From contig NZ_VUNI01000005.1 in NCBI RefSeq assembly GCF_009695765.1, positions 62,001 through 126,000 of the forward strand: DNA of 64,000 bases, written 5' to 3'. The position numbers were made by a program, and so were the translations under genes. The DNA comes from Roseburia porci. Lineage in GTDB: Bacteria; Bacillota; Clostridia; Lachnospirales; Lachnospiraceae. This document shows, in pieces, positions 9,657 through 17,320 of the stretch. Within the stretch, counting starts at the first letter, position 1, and each line of letters starts with the position of its first letter. The notes under the pieces are model-generated. The model ran no database searches. It worked only from the letters and a program-made list of their open reading frames with translations, and was not told the DNA's origin.

Positions 9657-10946
9657 TTGGACGCTGTCGATATAGCACAGATTATCAGTTTACTTGTACT
9701 ACTTGCACTTTCTTCATTCTTCTCTTCTTCTGAGACCGCGTTAACTACGGTAAATAAAATACGTATGCGTACGCTTTCAGAAAACGGAGATAAGAAAGCG
9801 GAGCGTGTTCTGCGTATCACGAACGATTCCGGAAAAATGCTTTCTGCAATCCTGATTGGAAACAACATTGTCAACCTGTCTGCATCCTCCATTGCAACTT
9901 CACTTGCCATCCGTTATTTTGGAAGTGTTGGTGCTGGTATTGCAACTGGTATTCTTACGGTTCTGATTCTGATTTTTGGTGAAGTCACACCAAAGACCAT
10001 GGCAACCTTAGAAGCCGACAGACTTTCTTTAAAATGTGCAGGAGTCATTGAAGCGATCATGTTTATTCTGACTCCGGCTATTTTTGTAATCAACCGCTTA
10101 TCCATGGGGGTTCTGCTTTTGCTTCACGTAGATCCAAATGCATCTTCAAAGCTTATGACCGAAGAAGAACTCCGTACCATCGTTGATGTTGGTCAGGAAA
10201 GCGGTGTCATCGAACACGAAGAGCGGGATATGATCCATAATGTATTTGATTTTGGCGATTCCGAGGCAAAAGAAGTTATGGTTCCACGTATCGATATGAC
10301 CTTTGTCCAGGTGGACTCTACCTATGATGAACTGATCGATATTTTCCGTGAAGATAAATTTACACGTCTTCCGGTCTATGAAGACAGCACGGATAATGTA
10401 ATCGGTATCATCAATATGAAAGATCTCCTGCTTTATGATAATGATAAAGAGCATTTTTCAATCCGTGATTTTCTTCGGGAACCATATTTCACTTTTGAAC
10501 ATAAAAATACCGCAGATCTTTTTATTGAAATGCGCCAATCCTCCATTTCACTTGCGATCGTCCTTGATGAATACGGTGTAACTGCCGGTCTGATTACTTT
10601 AGAGGACCTTCTGGAAGAGATCGTAGGTGAGATCAGGGATGAGTATGATGCGGATGAAGAAGACGCAATCACACCGTTAAATGATCGTGAATACATGGTT
10701 CTTGGCTCTACCCATCTCGATGATGTCAATGATGAACTTGGCTTACATCTGGAATCCGACGACTATGACACGATCGGTGGATATTGTCTTGGACAGCTTG
10801 ATCACCTTCCATCCAAAAATGAGATCATCCTGACAGACGATAACACACTCTTAAAAATTGCCAGAGTCGATAAAAACCGTATCGAACAGGTATACATCAA
10901 GCTTCCAGAAAACAACACCCAGGAAGCAGAAGAACATAATTCTTAA
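9657..10946 (+). CDS. CNNM/CorC (HlyC)-family transporter with CBS pair
   Basis: 429 residues: N-terminal DUF21/CNNM membrane domain with about four hydrophobic segments and the signature SSFFSSSETALTTVNKIR (residues about 16-35); a tandem CBS domain (about 200-330, VPRIDMTFVQVD... and GVTAGLITLEDLLEEIVGEIRDEYD); and a C-terminal CorC/HlyC domain. Family members are linked to Mg/Co or Na-coupled metal export; older names call them hemolysins without evidence. The frame opens at GTG 9645, but TTG 9657 is preferred because GAGGTG then sits nine bases upstream and the product starts like relatives (MDAVDIAQ). Confidence 0.85.
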   Translation: MDAVDIAQIISLLVLLALSSFFSSSETALTTVNKIRMRTLSENGDKKAERVLRITNDSGKMLSAILIGNNIVNLSASSIATSLAIRYFGSVGAGIATGILTVLILIFGEVTPKTMATLEADRLSLKCAGVIEAIMFILTPAIFVINRLSMGVLLLLHVDPNASSKLMTEEELRTIVDVGQESGVIEHEERDMIHNVFDFGDSEAKEVMVPRIDMTFVQVDSTYDELIDIFREDKFTRLPVYEDSTDNVIGIINMKDLLLYDNDKEHFSIRDFLREPYFTFEHKNTADLFIEMRQSSISLAIVLDEYGVTAGLITLEDLLEEIVGEIRDEYDADEEDAITPLNDREYMVLGSTHLDDVNDELGLHLESDDYDTIGGYCLGQLDHLPSKNEIILTDDNTLLKIARVDKNRIEQVYIKLPENNTQEAEEHNS

Positions 10947-10959
10947 GCCCGATAAAACG

Positions 10960-10997
10960 CAGGCAGACTTCTTTTTTAAGTCTGCCTGTTTTTTATT
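10960..10997. terminator. Terminator shared by the CNNM gene and the Tad-like locus
   Basis: CAGGCAGACTT pairs perfectly with AAGTCTGCCTG and runs into TTTTTTATTT on the plus strand; the minus strand has GCGTTTT. It overlaps the last codons of the minus-strand gene ending at 10993. Confidence 0.85.
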
Positions 10998-12312
10998 TCT
11001 CCTCTTCTCTCCAAAGTACCTCCTGCAAAAGCGTACGATATTCCTCATCTACTATCCAGCAGGAATCCTCAGGTAATCCCCCCTCTTCTTCGGCCAGCAG
11101 ACTTCTGTCTTCCTTTTCAAAATATCTCCGGCTGATCCACCTTGGTTCACCAAATGCCTCACGTCCTGTAGCAGGTGTTGTATCCACAAGATGAATCCAT
11201 ACTGTTTTTGTAACAGTATTTCCACCGCTGTCTGTTGCGCAAAAAGTCTCTGTCACACTTCCTGCTTTCTGAAACGCAGTCATATCCTCCAGCGCATAAT
11301 TGATCAGAACAAGCGAATTTCTCCGATGCTTCCCATAGGAAATCCTTCCATCCTCCCTGTCCTGTGCATATACGTGTTCTCCTAACACTTCCTCAGTAAT
11401 CAATCCCTTTTGTGCCTGTTCCAATGAAAAATACATATCCTGCGCATAAATTTCAGGTGGCAGATTGTTTACCGTTGACACAATAAACGCGGTATCCCTG
11501 TAAACCCGAAAAATGATTTCTCTCGTATAGTATTTCCGGCTTTCGCTCCAGTCATGAAACAGGTATCCATCCCGCACAACAGCCTTTAATCTTGCACGGT
11601 CTCCATAGCAATACGATCCTGTTCCCTGAATCTGTTCTATTCCTTCATCCCCCTCTGCCGAAACCGTATAAAAAAGCTGCTGAACAGACTTGCCAAACGC
11701 ATTTTTTAACTCAGCTTTCTCATACGCAGTCAGTTGTGTACTCGACATAACCTGTTCATAAGTACAAAGAACATTGCCACGTATCTTATTATCATCCATA
11801 AAACCATCGATCAGCCCATCCTTTGCAGGAGCAATACAGCTGTCCACACGGATACTGCATGTCCCCTGTTCCATCTGATCCCTGACTTTCGTGCTGATAC
11901 GGGATTTCAGATTTCCAACCCGGAGTCCAAAAAGTTCATACTGATATTTTCTATCTTCTGTATACTGAATATCTTCCAGCCGAAAATAATCGCCTCCAAG
12001 CTTGTAAATTACTGTTTCCAGATATTCTTCTCCACTGTAGATATGAAACTGCCATCCAATATTACGATAGGTCATATTTTCCCGGTCATTTTTTAAAACG
12101 CAGTATATCACCCCTGTGCCTTCCGTCTCTTCCACAAAGGTCAGTCCATCCTTATATTGTTCATAGAATTTCACTGCATCGACAGTCCCTTTTGCATAAG
12201 TTTTTTCCGGTTCTGACAGATACATTCCAGATATATACACTCCCACTGCAAGAACAATTCCGAAAAAAATTGCAAGATTTCTTTTTATTTTTCTCAATTG
12301 GCGTCTCCCCAT
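10993..12312 (-). CDS. Secreted Ig-like/B-repeat surface protein at the end of the Tad-like operon
   Basis: 439 residues. Residues 1-12 are basic and residues 13-32 form an uncleaved or cleaved signal segment, so most of the protein is outside. No catalytic motif is seen. A segment near 248-265 (CYGDRARLKAVVRDGYLFHDW) looks like an InlB/Listeria-type B repeat. Residues about 290-390 look like a DUF5011/HYR-type Ig domain (YAQDREDG ... FCATDSGGNTVTKTVWIHLVD). Such folds are common in surface adhesins. As the last gene of the pilus-like operon it may be the tip or substrate protein. The function is unproven. The ribosome site before ATG 12312 is weak. Confidence 0.6.
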   Translation of the reverse strand: MGRRQLRKIKRNLAIFFGIVLAVGVYISGMYLSEPEKTYAKGTVDAVKFYEQYKDGLTFVEETEGTGVIYCVLKNDRENMTYRNIGWQFHIYSGEEYLETVIYKLGGDYFRLEDIQYTEDRKYQYELFGLRVGNLKSRISTKVRDQMEQGTCSIRVDSCIAPAKDGLIDGFMDDNKIRGNVLCTYEQVMSSTQLTAYEKAELKNAFGKSVQQLFYTVSAEGDEGIEQIQGTGSYCYGDRARLKAVVRDGYLFHDWSESRKYYTREIIFRVYRDTAFIVSTVNNLPPEIYAQDMYFSLEQAQKGLITEEVLGEHVYAQDREDGRISYGKHRRNSLVLINYALEDMTAFQKAGSVTETFCATDSGGNTVTKTVWIHLVDTTPATGREAFGEPRWISRRYFEKEDRSLLAEEEGGLPEDSCWIVDEEYRTLLQEVLWREEEK

Positions 12313-12326
12313 TGCTTCGATTCCGT

Positions 12327-12887
12327 TTAATATATCGTTTCAAAATTCATATCTGCTTCCACCAGAAAGCTTTCTCCCGAAAGAAGAATAAACTCCTTTC
12401 CTTCCAGCCTCCATCCTCTTGCCCCATCCGGCAGTTTCGCAGCTACATACGTTTCCCCTGTCTGTACCATATACTCTTTATAGATTTCTCCATGGTCTTT
12501 ATAAATAATCCTTGCCTGTGACATGTCCTCTGCCTTTTTCTCTGCAATCGCAGTTCTCGCCGTCCGCACACTGCCGCTTTTCCCATTCGGATAAAGAAAT
12601 TCCTCCTTTACCTTTGCCGAAACGATCCCTTTTTGCATGTCACATGCCAACACATCAATCTGCACCTCGGAATCCGATGGCAGCCTTTCTCTGATTCTGT
12701 CTGTAAGGATCTTCTGCGCAGCTTCATCCGTTTGGTTCCTGCACCCTTTCAATACCTGCATGGTCACATCTGCAACACACTGATTGAGTTCATTCTGACG
12801 TACACTTTCGGTATACAGGCTGATCTGAATCACGACCATATACACCAGAATCATTCCACCGACAATCCCGATCAGTACATTCTTCAT
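12327..12887 (-). CDS. Pseudopilin-like single-span protein of Tad locus (TadE/TadF-like)
   Basis: 186 residues. A hydrophobic segment occupies residues 3-22 (VLIGIVGGMILVYMVVIQISLY) with almost no cytoplasmic leader, and the rest is soluble. That architecture is like a TadE/TadF minor pseudopilin whose leader has been reduced. No clear domain match was recognised in the soluble part. It lies 14 bp upstream of the Ig-like protein and 12 bp downstream of the previous gene with a strong AGAGGGGG site. Assignment to the Tad system rests on the operon. Confidence 0.5.
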   Translation of the reverse strand: MKNVLIGIVGGMILVYMVVIQISLYTESVRQNELNQCVADVTMQVLKGCRNQTDEAAQKILTDRIRERLPSDSEVQIDVLACDMQKGIVSAKVKEEFLYPNGKSGSVRTARTAIAEKKAEDMSQARIIYKDHGEIYKEYMVQTGETYVAAKLPDGARGWRLEGKEFILLSGESFLVEADMNFETIY

Positions 12888-12899
12888 ATTTTCCCCCTC

Positions 12900-13379
12900 T
12901 CATTCCTGCACTGGAACGGTAATAACCGCACACTGTTCTCTTCCCATTGCATCCATAGCACGGACTTGAATATAATAAATTCCACTTCCCGGAAACTGCA
13001 CATAACTTTTCATATCCTGTTCACTCCATGTACAGGGCTCTCCATTCTGCTTATGAAGAGCCACAATCCAAACCGGAATTTCATTCCCGTTCCAGTCCAA
13101 AGCTTTACAGATCTCATCCAGTCGAATCTTTGTCTCTTTCTTTATCTCACGTTCCATACTGGAAACAAATTGTGGAACCGCAGTTTTTCTGTATTCTGCA
13201 AAAGCATTTGTCTGCTCCTCCATGAGCAGATCCCGGCCTTCGGCCTCCAGCACAGCCCCGGCAATGCCGTGGATTCCACGATTTTCTCCTTGCCGCATTC
13301 CCATAAGAAACGTAATCATTAGTACTCCGGTAAGCGCTGCAAGCAGGATACTGCCATACTGTTCCATGACTTCTTTCAT
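12900..13379 (-). CDS. Leaderless Flp-like membrane protein with extracellular domain
   Basis: 159 residues. It starts MKEVMEQYGSILLAALTGVL, the same MK-x3-E-[EQ]-[YF]-G plus hydrophobic stretch as three other genes here, then has a soluble domain ending in a beta-rich segment (SGIYYIQVRAMDAMG) that resembles an Ig-type fold. ATG 13379 overlaps the TGA of the previous gene (ATGA), so translation is coupled; an in-frame ATG at 13403 is less likely. It is probably displayed outside, anchored by residues 9-28. Confidence 0.6.
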   Translation of the reverse strand: MKEVMEQYGSILLAALTGVLMITFLMGMRQGENRGIHGIAGAVLEAEGRDLLMEEQTNAFAEYRKTAVPQFVSSMEREIKKETKIRLDEICKALDWNGNEIPVWIVALHKQNGEPCTWSEQDMKSYVQFPGSGIYYIQVRAMDAMGREQCAVITVPVQE

Positions 13380-13528
13380 CCACCACAGCCTCCATTCCCC
13401 CATACCTCAATAAAACGCTGCAACACAGATCCCGGCGTCCAAAACATTTCCAGAAGCAGCCCGATCATACCAGCCGCCCCCGCAACTCCAAGAACAAGCG
13501 TCCCATATTCTTCAATCACTGCTTTCAT
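13376..13528 (-). CDS. 50-residue leaderless Flp-like peptide
   Basis: 50 residues: M-K-A-V-I-E-E-Y-G followed by a hydrophobic helix (residues 10-28) and a short tail ending in NGGCGG. The E-Y-G triplet followed by a hydrophobic stretch recalls the Glu-Tyr motif of mature Flp/type IVb pilins, but there is no leader peptide ahead of it. ATGA overlaps link it to both its neighbours (start in the previous stop, stop in the next start). It is preceded by GGAGGAAT. Confidence 0.65.
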   Translation of the reverse strand: MKAVIEEYGTLVLGVAGAAGMIGLLLEMFWTPGSVLQRFIEVWGNGGCGG

Positions 13529-13638
13529 ACAATTCCTCCTGTCACAACGTCTAAAACCATATCGAGTACCCGCAGGATTCCACTCCCGCAGACCGCAATG
13601 ACAACAGCAATCCCAAATTCTTCTGCAAACAGCTTCAT
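13525..13638 (-). CDS. 37-residue leaderless Flp-like peptide
   Basis: A very short gene: ATG 13638 is preceded by AGGAGGAAAT, and TGA 13525 overlaps the next ATG. The 37-residue product begins M-K-L-F-A-E-E-F-G and is hydrophobic from residue 9. It shares the MK-x3-E-[EQ]-[YF]-G signature with its neighbours. The strong ribosome site, the coupling and the shared motif support a real gene. Confidence 0.6.
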   Translation of the reverse strand: MKLFAEEFGIAVVIAVCGSGILRVLDMVLDVVTGGIV

Positions 13639-13646
13639 ATTTCCTC

Positions 13647-14024
13647 CTATCCGGCATATCCACTCAGAATATGCGGCTGACGGATCTGCAAAAATGTATT
13701 GGTATATGCAAACTCCATTCTCACATCAGCCCCCATAACCTCTTTTGTATCCTCCGGGGCTGCTTCCCCGGACGTAATCTTCTGTGTAGTGCCATCCTTT
13801 TTATACATCGTGATTTCCAGCCGGTATCCCTTCTCCTCGGTCTGTTCAAAACATTCTTTTACGACCTCATGATAAAAATGACTGTTTTCCATCTCTTTTA
13901 TCACTGCTGCATGCATGTCCTGTGCCGACAAAACCTGCAGATATCCGGTAAAAATTCCTTCCGATACGGCTGTCAGAAGCAGTAAAAGAAACACGCTCAT
14001 ATAAGCTTTCATGATCTGACTCAT
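13647..14024 (-). CDS. Small signal-anchored protein of Tad locus (pseudopilin-like)
   Basis: 125 residues. The N-terminal hydrophobic segment (residues 8-28) is followed by a soluble region with many charged residues, ending in FAYTNTFLQIRQPHILSG. It is placed between the TadB/C-type protein and the 37-residue peptide. Strong AGGAGG site five bases before ATG 14024. It resembles a TadE-type minor pilin in layout only; no family-specific motif was found. Confidence 0.5.
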   Translation of the reverse strand: MSQIMKAYMSVFLLLLLTAVSEGIFTGYLQVLSAQDMHAAVIKEMENSHFYHEVVKECFEQTEEKGYRLEITMYKKDGTTQKITSGEAAPEDTKEVMGADVRMEFAYTNTFLQIRQPHILSGYAG

Positions 14025-14033
14025 ATACGCCTC

Positions 14034-15554
14034 CTATCCTACTGTCGTCCGTAAGAAAGACAGCATAAAAACCGACATATCCAAAAGCATTTTGGCAGAC
14101 GCGGTCAAAACCGGAGCCAGAAACAGCAGATAAAGACCTGCATTCCGATCCGAATTCTTGTGTTTCTCTGCCTCATCAAGCATCTCCTGATTCCTGCTTA
14201 TCAGTTCTCCAAGCTGTCTGTCGCTGTTCCCACCATGCCCTGCTGACAATGCATACAGCATACTCATGGCTGATTGTATTTCGGGTATTTCAAATTCCTG
14301 TAAAAACGAATGATATGGTGCTGCATCCTCCGGGCTTAACTGAAGTCTTCCGATCAGTTCCCGCAATTCCAGCCGAAGCACTCCAGGTGCATTACGAACG
14401 GATTTCTGCAATGCGACCTGAACATTTTCACTCTGCAAAAGCAAAACCAGATCCATCAGCCAATTGGGAAATGCTCTTCTTATTTCTGCTGTCAGCCTCT
14501 TTTTTGCAAGGTAATGTCCTGCTCTGTGCTGCGCAAAAAACAAAAGCATCAGTAACATGCCTGTCACGGCAGGCCCATTCCATCCTTTCCAAAGCAGACC
14601 TGCACTGATAACTGCCATCATCTTGCCCAGGAAAAAAGAAATTCTCCTGGATCTTCTTTCATCGTAATTTCGAAACTCTATCATCTTTTTCTCATATTGT
14701 TCATCTTCCCGGAATTTATCATATTGCAGCCAGTCAGCCGCCAGATACCGCTGTGCACGCAGCAGGATCACCTCGTCAGCCAGAATCAGCAAAAATGTAC
14801 CGGTCTGAATCCACCGGTTTTTACTGATGTCCAGATTCATGGCGGGAATATGCTGTACAATGATACAGATGACAATCGATGCTGCTACCGAGAGCACCAC
14901 ATCCCGAAACATCCTTTTGCGCTCCTCTATAGCCTTGCGAATACGCTTCTCCCACATTTGTTTTTCGTTTAGAAGAAGCTGTGCCGGTCTTCGGAAATCG
15001 CCTCCGTAATCTTCTACGTGCAGCATAAATTCATGGATATTATGAATTCTTCCCGTCTGATATTCTGCTTCGATCATTCCAAGTGAATCAGCCAGAAGCT
15101 CCGTATTATCAAACGTATACTGCATATGATCAAACGCTTTATGAATTGTTTCTTTCATCTTCCCTGCCGTTAAAGCTCTCCCAGCATCCGAAAGTGCTTC
15201 ACTGATCTTCCCGTACTTCATAAATGCATATAAAACGGTATCCATATAAACAGAGACTTCCTGTAACCGTATCTCCTGCAGCATCTGCTGTTTTTTCATC
15301 TTTAACATCCGCTGCAGATACACAAATACGGATACAAAAACTGCCACAGACAATAACCGGCTCATCTGAAATACCACATGTACAAGACACCCTGCTGTCG
15401 CAGCCGCAGCTGTGATATACCATAACCGATACCAGGAATTGTTTTCCGACTGATTTTTTGCTTCTGGCATCACATAACCGCTTTTTTTCCGGAGTTTACG
15501 CCAGAGCCTCTGGTTTGTCCGGTCACGTAGTCCGGCCGATGCCCTCCCCTTCAT
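14034..15554 (-). CDS. Type II secretion F-domain protein, apparent TadB-TadC fusion
   Basis: 506 residues, against roughly 300 for TadB or TadC alone. It contains two copies of the T2SSF arrangement. The first has a membrane pair about 48-90, a helical soluble domain about 95-215 (EVSVYMDTVLYAFMKYGKISEAL) and a membrane pair about 222-272. The second has a membrane pair about 305-345, a soluble domain about 350-465 (FPNWLMDLVLLLQSENVQVALQ) and a final span about 476-500. This would form the whole inner-membrane platform of a Tad pilus. Its start overlaps the ATPase gene by 32 bp and has AGGAGGAG upstream. Confidence 0.75.
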   Translation of the reverse strand: MKGRASAGLRDRTNQRLWRKLRKKSGYVMPEAKNQSENNSWYRLWYITAAAATAGCLVHVVFQMSRLLSVAVFVSVFVYLQRMLKMKKQQMLQEIRLQEVSVYMDTVLYAFMKYGKISEALSDAGRALTAGKMKETIHKAFDHMQYTFDNTELLADSLGMIEAEYQTGRIHNIHEFMLHVEDYGGDFRRPAQLLLNEKQMWEKRIRKAIEERKRMFRDVVLSVAASIVICIIVQHIPAMNLDISKNRWIQTGTFLLILADEVILLRAQRYLAADWLQYDKFREDEQYEKKMIEFRNYDERRSRRISFFLGKMMAVISAGLLWKGWNGPAVTGMLLMLLFFAQHRAGHYLAKKRLTAEIRRAFPNWLMDLVLLLQSENVQVALQKSVRNAPGVLRLELRELIGRLQLSPEDAAPYHSFLQEFEIPEIQSAMSMLYALSAGHGGNSDRQLGELISRNQEMLDEAEKHKNSDRNAGLYLLFLAPVLTASAKMLLDMSVFMLSFLRTTVG

Positions 15555-16629
15555 ACATTATCTCCTCCTTTGCCCTGTTCTCCATCAATTCCAGTTCTTT
15601 ACTCACATATGGATCTCTGATCTCTGTCCGACGGAATCGCTCCATAATGGAATCCGGAAGTTTGTTTTGTTCCAGTTTCCCGTTGCGGACGATCATTATG
15701 ATCGCATTCTCACAATTTTGTCTTGTAAAAAAACAAACCTGGTCAATATAACGATAACTGCTTCCATCCTCCCTGCGTTTCCTGCGGATCAGTATTCCGA
15801 CATCAAGGGCCTGATAAATGTCATTCTCCATCCGGTCTGCGTCCACACGGCTCTCCAGCATGTTTAATATCCGGTCCGGAACATTTCGCACATCATCCGT
15901 ATGCAGTGTAGTCATCCCTCTTACCCCGGTCGACCAGCTCTCTAACAGGTATTTCACTTCCTTGGAGCGTGCTTCTGAGAGCATGATCCATTTGGGGTTC
16001 AGGCGAAGTGAAGATTTCAGCGCCTGTGCATACCCAAAGGTATCCTCACTGACCTTCATTTCAATACAGTCCTTCCCCGGATTCGTCTGATTATAACGCA
16101 GTTCCAACGTGTCCTCGATCGTAATCACTCTTTCATTTGCCGGAATAAACTGTGAAAAAAACTTCGCACATTCTGTCTTTCCTACGCCTGGTTCTCCACA
16201 GAATACAAAATTCATTTTGACCCTTACACAATTAATCAACAATGCTAATAGTTCCCTGCCACAATAGCCTTCTTCCAGTGCTTTTTGAATGGTAAGCCGG
16301 ATCACAGGCGGTGTCTTACGGATACTGATGGTTCTGCCTGATCTTGCAACAGATTCATGCATGATCGTTACCCTGAGCTCACTTGTCTCGGCCTCCAGCT
16401 CCGGATTGCACTTATTAAACTGGCGGCTCACCACATTAGCGATTCGCTGTGTGAACTGTTCCACAAACTGCGGAGTCAGATACTCCTTTACAAAAGCGGC
16501 ACTCACTTTATACCGCTCATTATAAACATTGGTAAGCCAGAGTTCATTGCCATTATAATCAATATCCGTGATTTCTGAATTGGAGACAAACTTCCACAAA
16601 GGGCCAAAATATTCTTTCCCTAATTCCAT
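15523..16629 (-). CDS. Tad secretion ATPase (CpaF/TadA family)
   Basis: 368 residues. A hexameric ATPase that powers assembly or retraction of Tad/Flp pili. Seen: N-terminal domain to about residue 120; Walker [10 protein letters not shown] near 144-152; ITIEDTLELRYNQ (Asp box) near 170; LRLNPKWIMLSEARSKE (Walker B region); and the His box GMTTLHTDD. It is shorter than many CpaF proteins (400-500 residues) and lacks a long N-terminal extension. It is second in the operon, 21 bp after the first Flp-like gene and overlapping the TadB/C gene. Confidence 0.9.
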   Translation of the reverse strand: MELGKEYFGPLWKFVSNSEITDIDYNGNELWLTNVYNERYKVSAAFVKEYLTPQFVEQFTQRIANVVSRQFNKCNPELEAETSELRVTIMHESVARSGRTISIRKTPPVIRLTIQKALEEGYCGRELLALLINCVRVKMNFVFCGEPGVGKTECAKFFSQFIPANERVITIEDTLELRYNQTNPGKDCIEMKVSEDTFGYAQALKSSLRLNPKWIMLSEARSKEVKYLLESWSTGVRGMTTLHTDDVRNVPDRILNMLESRVDADRMENDIYQALDVGILIRRKRREDGSSYRYIDQVCFFTRQNCENAIIMIVRNGKLEQNKLPDSIMERFRRTEIRDPYVSKELELMENRAKEEIMYEGEGIGRTT

Positions 16630-16650
16630 CTTTCACCTCATTGTCCAGCT

Positions 16651-16842
16651 TCAAAAAACAAACGGCTTCAGACACATTCCACCGGCGGCATCCTTGAAGA
16701 AATTGGTAAGAAGATCGTGAAATGCATCATACACAACACTTCCCTCTCCTGTTCCAATTAAAACGGTCACAATTGCAACCACTGCAACAATTGCTGTCAC
16801 GGTAATTAAAACTCCACCATACTGTTCAAATATTTCTTTCAT
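16651..16842 (-). CDS. 63-residue leaderless Flp-like peptide, first gene of Tad-like operon
   Basis: The product begins M-K-E-I-F-E-Q-Y-G-G, then a hydrophobic helix (residues 10-30), then a short amphipathic segment and a C-terminus with one Cys. It is the best candidate for the major pilin because it opens the operon and sits before the ATPase, where flp genes usually lie. The frame opens at GTG 16848, but ATG 16842 has AAAGGAT at eight bases and gives the MK-x3-E signature shared with the other three small genes. Confidence 0.65.
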   Translation of the reverse strand: MKEIFEQYGGVLITVTAIVAVVAIVTVLIGTGEGSVVYDAFHDLLTNFFKDAAGGMCLKPFVF

Positions 16843-16912
16843 AGACACATATCCTTTCTTATCCGTTGTGTAAGAAAAGAAACGTCTCTCATTTTATTCA
16901 TCATCCGGGATT

Positions 16913-16933
16913 TATGCAGGAAGAATACCTGCA
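16913..16933 (-). other. Leader hairpin of the Tad-like operon
   Basis: ATGCAGG and CCTGCAT form a perfect 7-bp stem with a seven-base loop in the ~140-nt leader; a second small hairpin AATGC-N5-GCATT lies just upstream. The leader does not match the c-di-GMP-I or -II riboswitch consensus as far as I can see. Confidence 0.45.
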
Positions 16934-16984
16934 TCAGATCGTAATGCCAGACGCATTACATATTCAATCAAAAAAGATACATTA

Positions 16985-17013
16985 ACTATACGTGCTTTTT
17001 TCGATTTTGTAAA
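16985..17013 (-). promoter_or_regulatory. Promoter of the Tad-like operon
   Basis: TTTACA (17008-17013), 17-bp spacer and TATAGT (16985-16990) on the minus strand. Confidence 0.75.
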
Positions 17014-17041
17014 CTGTTTTTTTATTTTTGTCGATTTTTTC

Positions 17042-17070
17042 TTTTCAATTTTGTCATACAGGAATATAAT
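17042..17070 (+). promoter_or_regulatory. Possible promoter upstream of repeat copy 1 and the LacI-like gene
   Basis: TTTTCA (17042-17047), 17-bp spacer, perfect TATAAT (17065-17070). A transcript starting near 17077 would carry the entire palindromic element (17085-17291) as its leader before the TTG start at 17321. Confidence 0.5.
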
Positions 17071-17084
17071 TAAACTATAACGAA

Positions 17085-17291
17085 CAGGTAATTGCGAAAC
17101 TATTGAAATCTAGGGTAAGCATGTACTGTGAGTATAGGTAACTCGCAGGTGCTTCAGAGCGGCCGGTACTTAGACGTCGTATTTTGACGTCTTATGTACC
17201 GCTGCCAGCGATGAGCAGCGAGAGCGTACCTGCGATTATTTATACTCACAGTACATGCCTGAGTAGTTTAAAATAGTTTCGCAATTACCTG
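17085..17291 (-). repeat. Long palindromic element, copy 1
   Basis: 207 bp. Outer 20-bp perfect terminal inverted repeat CAGGTAATTGCGAAACTATT (17085-17104 and 17272-17291). Inside it is an 18-bp perfect inverted repeat GCATGTACTGTGAGTATA (17119-17136 and 17241-17258), then the family's two conserved blocks and a central GACGTC hairpin. On the plus strand, toward the LacI-like gene, the order is block GGTGCTTCAGAGCGGCCGG, central hairpin, block GCTGCCAGCGATGAGCAGCG. The core ends 62 nt before the next start codon. Confidence 0.92.
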
Positions 17292-17320
17292 ACTATACTA
17301 AAAACGGAGGGGATGCTATT

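Noticed and set aside
16843-17013. c-di-GMP riboswitch in the Tad operon leader
   Set aside because: Such switches often precede pilus genes in Clostridia, but the conserved core sequences of class I or II were not found; only simple hairpins are present.
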